Source of the DNA: Streptomyces sp. CB02959
GTDB lineage: Bacteria > Actinomycetota > Actinomycetes > Streptomycetales > Streptomycetaceae
Direction: 5' to 3'
NCBI RefSeq assembly: GCF_002803155.1
Contig: NZ_NNBP01000017.1
Span: forward strand, 124,001-188,000
Length of the DNA stretch: 64,000 nt
Below the pieces are notes generated by a model. That model saw only the letters and a list, made by a program, of their open reading frames with translations. It was not told where the DNA came from and did not search any database. The stretch's first letter is position 1; the number at the start of each line of letters is the position of its first letter. The translations under genes were made by a program, and so were the position numbers. Positions 50,017-57,783 of the stretch are shown here, in pieces.

Positions 50017-52137
50017 ATGACCAGCAAGAACACCAAGACGACTCAGGTGGATTGGAGCGCTGGGCACGGCATCATCTCCGGCACCCTGAACGCCACCGCC
50101 GGCACCCTGGTCACCACCGCCCTCGCCCACACCGCCCACCTCCCCGCCGGATGGATGCTCGCCGCCGGAGCGGCCGGGGCCGTGGGCACCACGATCTCCG
50201 GCATCCGCAAGCGCCTGACCCACGCCACCACCGGCTTTCGCTCCGCCTGCTGGCTGGCGGCCGGCACCTGGTCCTCCTGGGCCCTGACCTCCGCAGGCCC
50301 GACCACCTTGTCCGCACTCGGCTCCCTCGCGGTGGGCGGGATCACCGCCGGGACGCTGGCGGCCGGGTTCGCCGCGCACGAGGAGACCGAGCAGGCCCGC
50401 CGCATCACCCTCCTGGGCCTCGGTGTGCGCCGCGCGCTGGCCGAGGAGTGGATCGACCGCATCGCGCGGGTGTGCCGGGTCGAGAACATCGAGATCGTGG
50501 CGATCGAGCACTGGCCCACCGGCATGGGCTACACCGTCGAAGCCAAACTCCCCGAAGGCGGCGTCACCCGCAAAGCGATCGCGGATCGCACCGCCGCGCT
50601 CGCCTCCGACCTGGACCTGCCCACCGGCTGCGGCCTGGAGGTCCACGAAGGACTCTCCCGGCGCCTGGTGCTGCTGCGGGTGACCACCAAATCCATGGCC
50701 GGCACCGAAATGCCCTACCCGGCACAGGAGATGGCGCAGGTCACCACGGTGAACAACCCGGTGCCGCTCGCGCTGCTGTCGGACGGCGGGAAGGCGGAGC
50801 TGGACCTGCGGCAAGCGTCCACGATCGTGGCCGGCCCCACCGGCACCGGCAAGTCCAACTGGCTCCACACCCTCATCGCCCGGCTCAACCAGACCAACGA
50901 CGTGCTGGTGTGGGTCATCGACCTCAACGGCGGCTCCCTCGGCCTGCCGTGGCTCCACGCCTGGCGCGAAGCCCAGCAGCACACCGAAGGCTCCCGCTGG
51001 GCAGGGGCCGACATCCCCGCCCCGGGCGTGGACTGGGTGGCCAGCACCCCCGCCGAAGCCACCCGCATGCTCAAGGCCGCGGTCCGCATCGCCAAGCAGC
51101 GCAAGGTCGCCTACCAGGACCACATGCGCGCCGAGGACGACGACAAACTCCCCGTCAGCCCCGACCTGCCCGAGATCATCATCCTCACCGACGAAGGCGC
51201 CGAAGTCGCCGCCACCCGCGAGGCACGCGAAGTCCTCAAGGGCATCTCCGAGGTGATCCGCATCGCCCGCGCGATGGCCATCCGCGCCGTCGTCTCCGCC
51301 CTGCGCGTCACCCAGGACGTCCTACCGGACCCGATGGTCCGCAAGATGGCCTCCAACCGCGTGTGCACCGGCGCCACCGAAGACAGCGAACTGGGCCACT
51401 TCTTCGGCTGGCGGGCGATGACGGTGGAGGACTCCTTCGACGGCCCCGGTTCCGTCCAGGTCGGCACCGACGGCAAGGCCCCGCAGAAGGGCCGGCAGTG
51501 GCGCATCACCCCCTCGGTCATCGAGGAGATCTGCGCCGCCACCGCCCACCGCCGTCCCGCCCTCGACGGCCCGTCTCTGCAGGCCGCCGGGGAGGACTAC
51601 GAGCAGCGGTGGTCCCAGGAACGCTGCGGGCACCTCTTCGGCCTCCAGCCCGCCACCAGCACCACGGCCGCGGGCAGCGGGGGCGAGACGACCCAGCGCA
51701 CCTGGCGGGCCACCGCCAACTGGGACACCCCCGCGCCCAAGGACGGGCCGCCGCAGGCCGAGGGCGCACCGCGGGACAAGGCGTTGGAGGCTCAGTTCCT
51801 CGACATCGTGGGCGCCGGCATCACTGACGAACCCGCCTCCGGGGCCGGCACCACCTGGTCCGACCCCTCCACCTGGGCCCCGGCCCACAAAAGCACCGAC
51901 GCCAAGCCCGATGCCCGGCAGGCCGCCCTGAACCTCCTGATCGCCGCCGGCCCCGAGGGCACCGGCGCCTCCGCCATGGAACGGGAGCTGAAGGACACCT
52001 ACGGCACCCGCCGCCCGGTCATTCAGCGCTGGCTCGGCGAATGGGCCGAGTCCGGCGAAGCCATCCGCGTCGGCGAGGGCAGCAAGGCCCGCTACGTCCA
52101 CCACACCCACGCCCCCACGCCCCCCACAGAGGGCTAA
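50017..52137 (+). CDS. traB: FtsK/SpoIIIE-type conjugal DNA translocase TraB
   Basis: 706-aa motor. Two to three membrane helices lie in residues 35-120 (TLVTTALAHTAHLPAGWMLA, SALGSLAVGGITAGTLAAGF). The RecA-like domain has Walker A AGPTGTGKSNW (about 273-280) and Walker B IIILTDEGAEVA. The C-terminal 70 residues form a winged helix (ALNLLIAAGPEGTGASAMERE, RPVIQRWLGEWAESG), the FtsK-gamma-like part that reads clt repeats. Streptomyces TraB moves double-stranded DNA between mycelia and needs no relaxase. Repeats that could be its target start 9 bp after the stop. Confidence 0.92.
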   Translation: MTSKNTKTTQVDWSAGHGIISGTLNATAGTLVTTALAHTAHLPAGWMLAAGAAGAVGTTISGIRKRLTHATTGFRSACWLAAGTWSSWALTSAGPTTLSALGSLAVGGITAGTLAAGFAAHEETEQARRITLLGLGVRRALAEEWIDRIARVCRVENIEIVAIEHWPTGMGYTVEAKLPEGGVTRKAIADRTAALASDLDLPTGCGLEVHEGLSRRLVLLRVTTKSMAGTEMPYPAQEMAQVTTVNNPVPLALLSDGGKAELDLRQASTIVAGPTGTGKSNWLHTLIARLNQTNDVLVWVIDLNGGSLGLPWLHAWREAQQHTEGSRWAGADIPAPGVDWVASTPAEATRMLKAAVRIAKQRKVAYQDHMRAEDDDKLPVSPDLPEIIILTDEGAEVAATREAREVLKGISEVIRIARAMAIRAVVSALRVTQDVLPDPMVRKMASNRVCTGATEDSELGHFFGWRAMTVEDSFDGPGSVQVGTDGKAPQKGRQWRITPSVIEEICAATAHRRPALDGPSLQAAGEDYEQRWSQERCGHLFGLQPATSTTAAGSGGETTQRTWRATANWDTPAPKDGPPQAEGAPRDKALEAQFLDIVGAGITDEPASGAGTTWSDPSTWAPAHKSTDAKPDARQAALNLLIAAGPEGTGASAMERELKDTYGTRRPVIQRWLGEWAESGEAIRVGEGSKARYVHHTHAPTPPTEG

Positions 52138-52145
52138 GCACCCTC

Positions 52146-52280
52146 CTGTCTGTCACCTGTCACCCACCCCGCAAGAGGGGACTCCGGCGTGTCATCCGCG
52201 GCCTGTCCCCCACTCTGACCTGCGCGTTACAGGTGACAGACAGGTGACAGGTGACAGACAGATGACAGGCCGGATGACAG
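52146..52280. other. candidate clt locus (TraB recognition repeats)
   Basis: GGTGACAG occurs at 52232-52239, 52243-52250 and 52250-52257, GATGACAG at 52261-52268 and 52273-52280, and the inverse CTGTCACC at 52150-52157 and 52157-52164. Location just after traB and an 8-bp repeat unit both match known Streptomyces clt/TRS loci, although the octamer differs from that of pSVH1. Confidence 0.65.
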
Positions 52281-52295
52281 GCCCACACAGCACTT

Positions 52296-52321
52296 CCGGC
52301 CGCCCGCGAACGGGCGGCCGG
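52296..52321 (+). terminator. hairpin after clt-like repeats
   Basis: 11-bp perfect stem CCGGCCGCCCG / CGGGCGGCCGG with a CGAA loop. Confidence 0.6.
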
Positions 52322-52354
52322 AGTCTTCCTCCACACCCTTCAGGGAGTCGCCTC

Positions 52355-52549
52355 ATGGCCGTCACGGTCTCCGCTGCCGTCCTCTTCGGACTCGTCAGCC
52401 TGGTCCTGATACGCACCCGCTACGTCCAGCTCGGCTCCGCGCTCGTGCTGTTCCTCTTCGGGTTCTTCATCGCCAGCACCGGCGCCAGCAAGCCCATCAC
52501 CTCCGCCTGCCAAGCCATCGCCCAAGCCCTCACGCACCTCACCGCCTAA
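52355..52549 (+). CDS. small two-helix membrane protein (Spd-like)
   Basis: 64 aa with two membrane helices (MAVTVSAAVLFGLVSLVLI, LGSALVLFLFGFFIASTG) and a short helical tail. ATG 52355 follows CAGGGAG. Small membrane proteins after traB are typical spread genes; assignment is positional. Confidence 0.65.
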   Translation: MAVTVSAAVLFGLVSLVLIRTRYVQLGSALVLFLFGFFIASTGASKPITSACQAIAQALTHLTA

Positions 52550-52581
52550 CCCCGCCCGGACGCCGGGCGGAAGGAGGACCT

Positions 52582-53028
52582 GTGCACCCCCACCCGCACC
52601 CCACGCTGCCCCCGCAGGACATCCCGCCCGGCGTCCAGGAGGTCATCCTCCCGTCGGGGGAGCGGGCCCTGGCCTACAGCACCGGGCCCACCCAGCCCCC
52701 GCCCACGGCCCCGGTGCCGCCGGTCGCCCAGCCGATCCCGGCCTGGGCCAAGGCCACGGCGCTGCTCGTGCCGACCGTCGGCGGCGGCATCGCCATCGCC
52801 GCGGTGGGCCTGTCCGCCGCAGCTCCCGGGCTCGTCGCCGTCAGCCACGTCCTGTGGTCCACCGTGGCCGCCCTCGCCGCCGGCGGCGCCGCAGCCGCCG
52901 CCGTCATCAGCCGCGTCCGCGCCCGCATCACCGCCGCACAGCGCGAAATGCAGCGCCCGCACATCACCCAGCACATCACCGCCACCGGCCTCTTCAGCCG
53001 GGCTAACGGAACCATCAACCACCGCTAG
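52582..53028 (+). CDS. membrane protein, DUF6251/SpdC-like
   Basis: 148 aa. Pro-rich N-terminal 50 residues, then two hydrophobic helices (ATALLVPTVGGGIAIAAVGLS, WSTVAALAAGGAAAAAVIS), then a basic amphipathic tail ending FSRANGTINHR. GTG 52582 follows AAGGAGG. It resembles the AICE DUF6251 group. Confidence 0.65.
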   Translation: MHPHPHPTLPPQDIPPGVQEVILPSGERALAYSTGPTQPPPTAPVPPVAQPIPAWAKATALLVPTVGGGIAIAAVGLSAAAPGLVAVSHVLWSTVAALAAGGAAAAAVISRVRARITAAQREMQRPHITQHITATGLFSRANGTINHR

Positions 53029-53037
53029 GAGCACTGC

Positions 53038-53472
53038 ATGAGTGAGCCCGACGCGTACGTCTCGCACGCCCCGTACATCGAGGCGGTCGCCGAGGCACTC
53101 GACGCGGCCGGCCTGACCGTCGCCGACTGCAACGCCGACGACAACGACCCCCGCGACGCCTACATCGAGTTCGATCGCGCCATCACCACCCCCGCCTACG
53201 GCGACGACACCGAGGTCAACCTCCTGTGGAGGGAGGACAGGGGCTGGATGGTCGGTTGGGGCGACGCCGACTCGGTATCGCAAAGCGGCCTGGACTGGAT
53301 CGTCGACCTCTTCTGCGGCGTGCTGCCCACCCCCGACGAGATGGTCGCCGAGGCCCGCACGGTCGTCGCCAAGATCCCTGGACCCCAGGGCGGCCCGTAC
53401 GGCCGGTACCGCGACAGCGGGGACGACGACGGCCTCGACGCCCAGCTCGCCACCTACCACCGCAACCACTGA
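53038..53472 (+). CDS. DUF6292-like protein
   Basis: 144-aa soluble protein with a central alpha/beta domain (AALDAAGLTVADCN-like; WREDRGWMVGWGDADSVSQ; DWIVDLFCGVLPTPDEM). It resembles DUF6292, frequently carried by actinobacterial mobile elements. ATG 53038 follows AGGAG. Function unknown. Confidence 0.65.
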   Translation: MSEPDAYVSHAPYIEAVAEALDAAGLTVADCNADDNDPRDAYIEFDRAITTPAYGDDTEVNLLWREDRGWMVGWGDADSVSQSGLDWIVDLFCGVLPTPDEMVAEARTVVAKIPGPQGGPYGRYRDSGDDDGLDAQLATYHRNH

Positions 53473-53486
53473 ACCGAGGAGACACC

Positions 53487-53969
53487 ATGGCCATGGGCGA
53501 AACCCCGATCACCATCATCGGCAACCTCACCGCCGACCCCGAGCTGAAGTTCACCAACTCCGGCGCCGCGCTGGTGAAGTTCACCGTCGCCTCCACCCCG
53601 CGCACCTACGACAAGAACAGCGGCCAGTGGACGGACGGCACGGCCGCCTTCTTCCGCTGCGCGGCATGGCGCCAGCTGGCCGAGCACATCGCCGACAGCC
53701 TCACCAAGGGATCCCGCGTCGTTCTCTCCGGCCGCATCCGCCAGCACAACTGGAAGACCGACCAGGGCGAGAACCGCTCGATGCTGGCCGTCGAAGTCGA
53801 TGACATCGGCCCCAGCCTCCAGTTCGCCACCGTCACCGTCCAGCCCACCCAGCGCCCCGCCCCGGCCTCAGCCGACAGCGACCCCTGGGCCGGAGGACTC
53901 GGCAAGCCCTCCGCCAACAGCCCGGCGCCCGCAGCGCCGTCCGGGCCCGACGACAAGCCGCCGTTCTGA
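53487..53969 (+). CDS. ssb: single-stranded DNA-binding protein
   Basis: 160-aa SSB. The OB-fold (ITIIGNLTADPELKFTNSGA, VKFTVASTPRTYDKNS, FFRCAAWRQLAEHIADSL, VVLSGRIRQHNWKTDQGE) is complete. A Pro/Ala linker leads to the acidic tip DDKPPF used to recruit partner enzymes. ATG 53487 follows GAGGAGA. It belongs with the element's prim-pol and helicase, for replication after excision. Confidence 0.93.
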   Translation: MAMGETPITIIGNLTADPELKFTNSGAALVKFTVASTPRTYDKNSGQWTDGTAAFFRCAAWRQLAEHIADSLTKGSRVVLSGRIRQHNWKTDQGENRSMLAVEVDDIGPSLQFATVTVQPTQRPAPASADSDPWAGGLGKPSANSPAPAAPSGPDDKPPF

Positions 53970-54060
53970 CGCCAGGACGCAGCGGGGCGGCCCGCGTCTC
54001 GCCAAAGCCTCGGGCCGCCCTTTCTCCTCATCTCCGCAAGAGACTCAGGAGGTCTCCAGC

Positions 54061-54960
54061 ATGACGCATGACCCCCGGTCGACGCTGCTCTCCGCAGCAC
54101 TGACCGCCGCTGAGCGCGGTTGGGCCGTGTTCCCTCTCCGCCCCGGTAACAAGCGCCCCGCCCTCCACGGCCAGTCCCGCTGCCCCCTCACCGGCCCATG
54201 CGCCGCCGGTCACCTGAAGTGGGAGCAGCGCGCCACCACGAGCCTGGCCCGGATCCGGGCTGCATGGTCCGCTGGTCCGTACAACATCGGCATCGCCACC
54301 GGCCCTTCCGGGCTGCTCGTCGTCGACCTCGACGTGCCGAAGGACAACAAGAAGGACGCGCCTTGCGGCGCGACGACCTTCACGGCGCTCTGCGAGCGCG
54401 CCGGCCAACCGGTGCCCGCCACCTACAGGGTGCGGACGGCAAGCGGCGGCCAACACCTGTACTTCACCGCCCCGGCCGGTGTCCGGCTGCCCAACACTGC
54501 CGGGACCCTGGGCCCGCTGGTGGACACTCGGGCCTGCGGCGGCTACGTCGTCGCGGCGGGCAGCACCACCGCGACCGGACAGTACGAAGCGACCAGCGAT
54601 GTCCCGGCGGCCTCGCTGCCCGCGTGGCTGCTGCAGCTGCTCCAGCCTGCGCCCGCCCGTCCCGTGGCACCCCTGCATCTGCCTGCCGTGAGCGGGAGTC
54701 GGGCGGCGCTGGCCGCACTGGACGCGGAGTGCGCGGTGGTTGCCGCGGCGCCGGACAAGCAGCGCAACAACGTGCTCAACCGGTGCGCCTTCAAGGTGGG
54801 GCGGTTCGTCGCATGGGGCGACCTCCCCCGGCGCGTGGCCGAGGACGCCTTCCAAGCGGTTGGAGAGGCGCGGGGACTCACCGCTGCGGAGTGCCGCGCC
54901 ACGATCCGCAGCGCCCTGGACAGCTCCATCCGCACAGCTCGGCCCCGGGATGCGGCATGA
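54061..54960 (+). CDS. bifunctional primase-polymerase (prim-pol)
   Basis: 299-aa AEP-type primase/polymerase. The N-terminal catalytic domain has the metal motif LLVVDLDVPKD (Asp-x-Asp), SGGQHLYF (His) and the ACGGYVVAAGS strand. The C-terminal helical part resembles primase-linker domains. Prim-pol plus a DUF3631 helicase is one of the known AICE replication types. ATG 54061 follows CAGGAGG. Its stop overlaps the next gene by 4 nt. Confidence 0.9.
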   Translation: MTHDPRSTLLSAALTAAERGWAVFPLRPGNKRPALHGQSRCPLTGPCAAGHLKWEQRATTSLARIRAAWSAGPYNIGIATGPSGLLVVDLDVPKDNKKDAPCGATTFTALCERAGQPVPATYRVRTASGGQHLYFTAPAGVRLPNTAGTLGPLVDTRACGGYVVAAGSTTATGQYEATSDVPAASLPAWLLQLLQPAPARPVAPLHLPAVSGSRAALAALDAECAVVAAAPDKQRNNVLNRCAFKVGRFVAWGDLPRRVAEDAFQAVGEARGLTAAECRATIRSALDSSIRTARPRDAA

Positions 54961-55313
54961 GCGCCTCGCCCCATCCCCCCTTGGAAGGCCACCTGGCCAC
55001 GGCCCGGCCGCACCTCGCCGAACCGGCCCGCACCACGACCGGCCGTAGCGCGCCGAAGGACGTCGCCCGAAGGGCGTCCTTTCAAGGTTCTGACCCGCAC
55101 CCGACCGGCGACGGACGCTACCCCGTCGCCTGGCTGCACATCACCGCACCCCGTGGTGCCGTGCCCACCGCCACCTCCAAGTGTTGCTGCGGCCGGGACA
55201 GAAGCGCGGTCGGCCGCACCAAGGTGCTCGCCCTGATCACCGAGCACCAGGCCCACCGTGACACCTGCACCTGGCGCCACCCCGCCGCTCACGAGACAAG
55301 GAAAGCCTCATGA
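54957..55313 (+). CDS. small AICE protein with Cys cluster
   Basis: 118-aa, with a possible zinc knuckle (KCCCGRDRSAVG ... HRDTCTW) and a disordered N-terminus. Its last residues HETRKAS closely match the C-terminus of the following gene (NETRKNA), marking the duplication junction. Overlaps both neighbours by 4 nt. Confidence 0.65.
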   Translation: MSASPHPPLEGHLATARPHLAEPARTTTGRSAPKDVARRASFQGSDPHPTGDGRYPVAWLHITAPRGAVPTATSKCCCGRDRSAVGRTKVLALITEHQAHRDTCTWRHPAAHETRKAS

Positions 55314-56140
55314 CCGACCACATCGATGGCGCCGCCCTCCTCGACGAAGTCGACGCCTTCCACCGCCGGTTCACCATCTTCCCGACCAACGCCGCCTACG
55401 TCGCCGTCGCATTGTGGGCCGCCCACACGCACCTGCTCGACGGCTTCACCTCCACCCCGCGCCTGGCCCTGCTCTCCGACGAGCCGTCCAGCGGAAAGAG
55501 CCGCGCCCTGCAGATCACGGCAACGCTCGTCCCGCGCCCAACCGCGGCCGTCAATCCCACCCCCAAGGCCCTCGTGCGCGCGGTATCGGCCAGGGACGGT
55601 CACCCGACGATCCTGCTTGACGAGGCCGACACCGTCTTCAGCTCCAGGACCAAAGGCAGCGAGGAACTGCGGGGGTTGCTCACCGCCGGCCACCGGCGAT
55701 CCAGCACCATGCTGCGCTGCGCGGGAGAGGCCCCCAGCACCCGCAGGGTCCGGAAGTTCTCGCCCTACTGCGCCGTCGCCCTGGCTGGACTCGGCTCTCT
55801 GCCCGAGACGATCCTCGCCCGTTCCGTCGCCATCCGCATGCGCCGCCGGGCCACCAACGAGCGCGTCGAGCCCTACCGCCGGCGCATCCACGAGGCGGAA
55901 GGCCACGCGCTGCGCGACCGGCTCGCCGTCTGGGCCGACCAGGTCGGCAACCAGGTCACCGACGCATCACCCGAGCTGCCGGACAGCATCTTCGGCCGCC
56001 CCGCCGACGTGTGGGAGCCCCTCCTCGCCGTCGCCGAGGCGGCCGGCGGCACCTGGCCCCAGCGGGCCCGTGCCGCCTGCGCCGAACTTGCCGCAGTCGC
56101 CATGCAGGACGACGCCAACGAGACAAGGAAGAACGCATGA
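55310..56140 (+). CDS. DUF3631-type helicase-like protein, truncated paralogue
   Basis: 276 aa. It has a P-loop (DEPSSGKSR, with Ser where the intact copy has Gly), a Walker B LLDEADTVF, an arginine-rich sensor (ARSVAIRMRRR) and ends in AELAAVAMQDDANETRKNA. The same domain in the next gene continues about 140 residues further, so this copy lacks the C-terminal module. The proteins share about 70 percent of positions by eye, more in the 3' part. It could form hetero-rings with the intact copy, or be a decaying duplicate. Confidence 0.85.
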   Translation: MTDHIDGAALLDEVDAFHRRFTIFPTNAAYVAVALWAAHTHLLDGFTSTPRLALLSDEPSSGKSRALQITATLVPRPTAAVNPTPKALVRAVSARDGHPTILLDEADTVFSSRTKGSEELRGLLTAGHRRSSTMLRCAGEAPSTRRVRKFSPYCAVALAGLGSLPETILARSVAIRMRRRATNERVEPYRRRIHEAEGHALRDRLAVWADQVGNQVTDASPELPDSIFGRPADVWEPLLAVAEAAGGTWPQRARAACAELAAVAMQDDANETRKNA

Positions 56141-57363
56141 CCGACCACATCGACGGCGCCACCCTCCTCGACGAGGTCGAAGCCTTCCACCGCCGCTTCA
56201 ACCGCTTCCCACGCGAAGCTGCCTACACCGCAGTAGTCCTCTGGGACGCCCACGCCCACCTCTTCGACTGCTTCGACAGCACGCCGAGGCTGGCAGTCCT
56301 CTCCCCGGAACCTGGCAGCGGCAAGAGCCGGGTCCTGGAAATCACCGAGACCCTTACGCCCCGGCCCTTGATGACCGTCAACCCCTCTGCCAACGCGTTG
56401 TTCAGGGTCGTCTCCGCCGACGAGGGCCGACCGACCATCCTCTTCGACGAGATCGACACCATCTATGGCGCCAAGGCCAGCGGCAACGAGGAACTCCGCG
56501 CCTTCCTCAACTCCGGCTACCGCCGCGGCGCCAGCAGCCTGCGCTGCGTCGGCGACGGCTCCAACCAGACCGCCACCCCGTTCCCGAGCTTCTGCGCGGT
56601 CGCCCTGGCCGGCCTGGGCTCCCTGCCCGACACGATCCTGACCCGCTCGATCATCATCCGCATGCGCAAGCGGGCCCCCAACGAGAAGGTCGAGCCCTAC
56701 CGCCAGCGCATCCATGAGAAGGAGGGCCACGCCCTGCGCGACCGGCTCGCCGTCTGGGCCGACCAGGTCCGCGACCAGGTCACCGACGCATGGCCCGAGC
56801 TGCCCGAAGGGATCTCCGACCGGCCCGCCGACGTGTGGGAGCCCCTCCTCGCCGTCGCCGAGGCGGCCGGCGGCACCTGGCCGGAGCGGGCCCGCGCCGC
56901 CTGCGTCGAGCTGGTCGCAGCTGCCAAGGACGACGACGCTGCTTCCATCGGCGTCCGGCTGCTCACCGACCTCCGCGACCACGTCCTCCGCGGAACCGAC
57001 CGCATGCCCACCGCCGCCATCCTCGCGATCCTCCACGCCCTGGAGGACGCACCCTGGGGCGACATGAACGGCCGCCCCCTGACAAGCCGCGGCCTGGCGA
57101 AGATGCTCGGCGACTACGTCACCTCCGACAACAAGCCCATCAAACCCCGCTCCATCCGCACCTCCAGCGGCGTCCCCAAGGGCTACTACGCGGAAGACCT
57201 CGCCGACGCGTGGCTGCGCTACTGCCCGCCCCCTTCCCCCACGTCCGCTACATCCGCTACATCCGCTACACCCCAGGTCACAGACGGTTTCGATGTAGCG
57301 GATACGAGCCGTGTAGCGGATAGCTCCGCCACACCCCACTTGACCGTCGCCCGCACCGCGTAG
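56137..57363 (+). CDS. DUF3631 replication helicase-like protein (intact paralogue)
   Basis: 408-aa P-loop protein. Walker A PEPGSGKSR near residue 60, Walker B ILFDEIDTIY, sensor RSIIIRMRKR, and a C-terminal DUF3631 domain (LTSRGLAKMLGDYVTSDNKP, GYYAEDLADAWLRY). The final residues (TSATSATSATP) are encoded by the 9-bp iterons. It probably unwinds the origin for the prim-pol. ATG 56137 has the same GAGACAAGGAA leader as the first copy. Confidence 0.88.
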   Translation: MTDHIDGATLLDEVEAFHRRFNRFPREAAYTAVVLWDAHAHLFDCFDSTPRLAVLSPEPGSGKSRVLEITETLTPRPLMTVNPSANALFRVVSADEGRPTILFDEIDTIYGAKASGNEELRAFLNSGYRRGASSLRCVGDGSNQTATPFPSFCAVALAGLGSLPDTILTRSIIIRMRKRAPNEKVEPYRQRIHEKEGHALRDRLAVWADQVRDQVTDAWPELPEGISDRPADVWEPLLAVAEAAGGTWPERARAACVELVAAAKDDDAASIGVRLLTDLRDHVLRGTDRMPTAAILAILHALEDAPWGDMNGRPLTSRGLAKMLGDYVTSDNKPIKPRSIRTSSGVPKGYYAEDLADAWLRYCPPPSPTSATSATSATPQVTDGFDVADTSRVADSSATPHLTVARTA

Positions 57364-57449
57364 CGGAACCTATCCGCTACATCCCACGAATCCGCTACAC
57401 AAAACAGGCCCCTGACCTGCGGTGTAGCGGATGTAGCGGATGTAGCGGA
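57244..57449. other. iteron array, candidate replication origin
   Basis: Eleven copies of TCCGCTACA or its complement TGTAGCGGA: three contiguous direct copies at 57244-57270; inverse copies at 57294 and 57312; an imperfect one at 57359; direct copies at 57373 and 57391; and three contiguous inverse copies at 57423-57449. The layout is nearly mirror-symmetric. The left half is inside the helicase gene, the right half is non-coding. Confidence 0.8.
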
Positions 57450-57500
57450 CTTCCCAGAAGGGGGCGGAGAGCCCCGCGGTCAAACAGAAGGGTCGCGTCC

Positions 57501-57710
57501 ATGGCTACCGCTGCTGAGCTTGTGCAGCCGCGCCTCTACGAGATCAAGGAAGCCGCCAGGCTGTGCGGAATCGGACGCTCAACGGCGTGCGAGGAGATCC
57601 GGCTTGGCCGACTCCGCACCGTCCGCATCGGCCGGCGCCGACTCGTGCCGCTCCAGTACATCGACGACTACGTCGCCCTGCTGATGCGTGAATCCGAAGC
57701 TTCCGACTGA
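57501..57710 (+). CDS. xis: excisionase (Xis), MerR-like HTH
   Basis: 69-aa DNA-bending protein with the winged-helix motif LYEIKEAARLCGIGRSTACEE and LGRLRTVRIGRRRLVPLQYI, typical of AICE Xis/helix-turn-helix 17 proteins. ATG 57501. Xis with Int excises the element. A strong hairpin between xis and int may reduce read-through into int. Confidence 0.9.
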   Translation: MATAAELVQPRLYEIKEAARLCGIGRSTACEEIRLGRLRTVRIGRRRLVPLQYIDDYVALLMRESEASD

Positions 57711-57725
57711 AAGCACGATGAGCCA

Positions 57726-57760
57726 AACGAGGCCACGCCCCGCCGGGGCGTGGCCTCGTT
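57726..57760 (+). terminator. strong hairpin between xis and int
   Basis: 16-bp perfect stem AACGAGGCCACGCCCC / GGGGCGTGGCCTCGTT around GCC. It lies only 16 bp after the xis stop and 24 bp before the int ATG. Confidence 0.75.
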
Positions 57761-57783
57761 GAGTTCCTGAAGGAGACAGCTGC

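Noticed and set aside
52244..52354. Longer start for the small membrane protein after traB
   Set aside because: The extension translates the clt-like repeats and hairpin; ATG 52355 has its own ribosome site.
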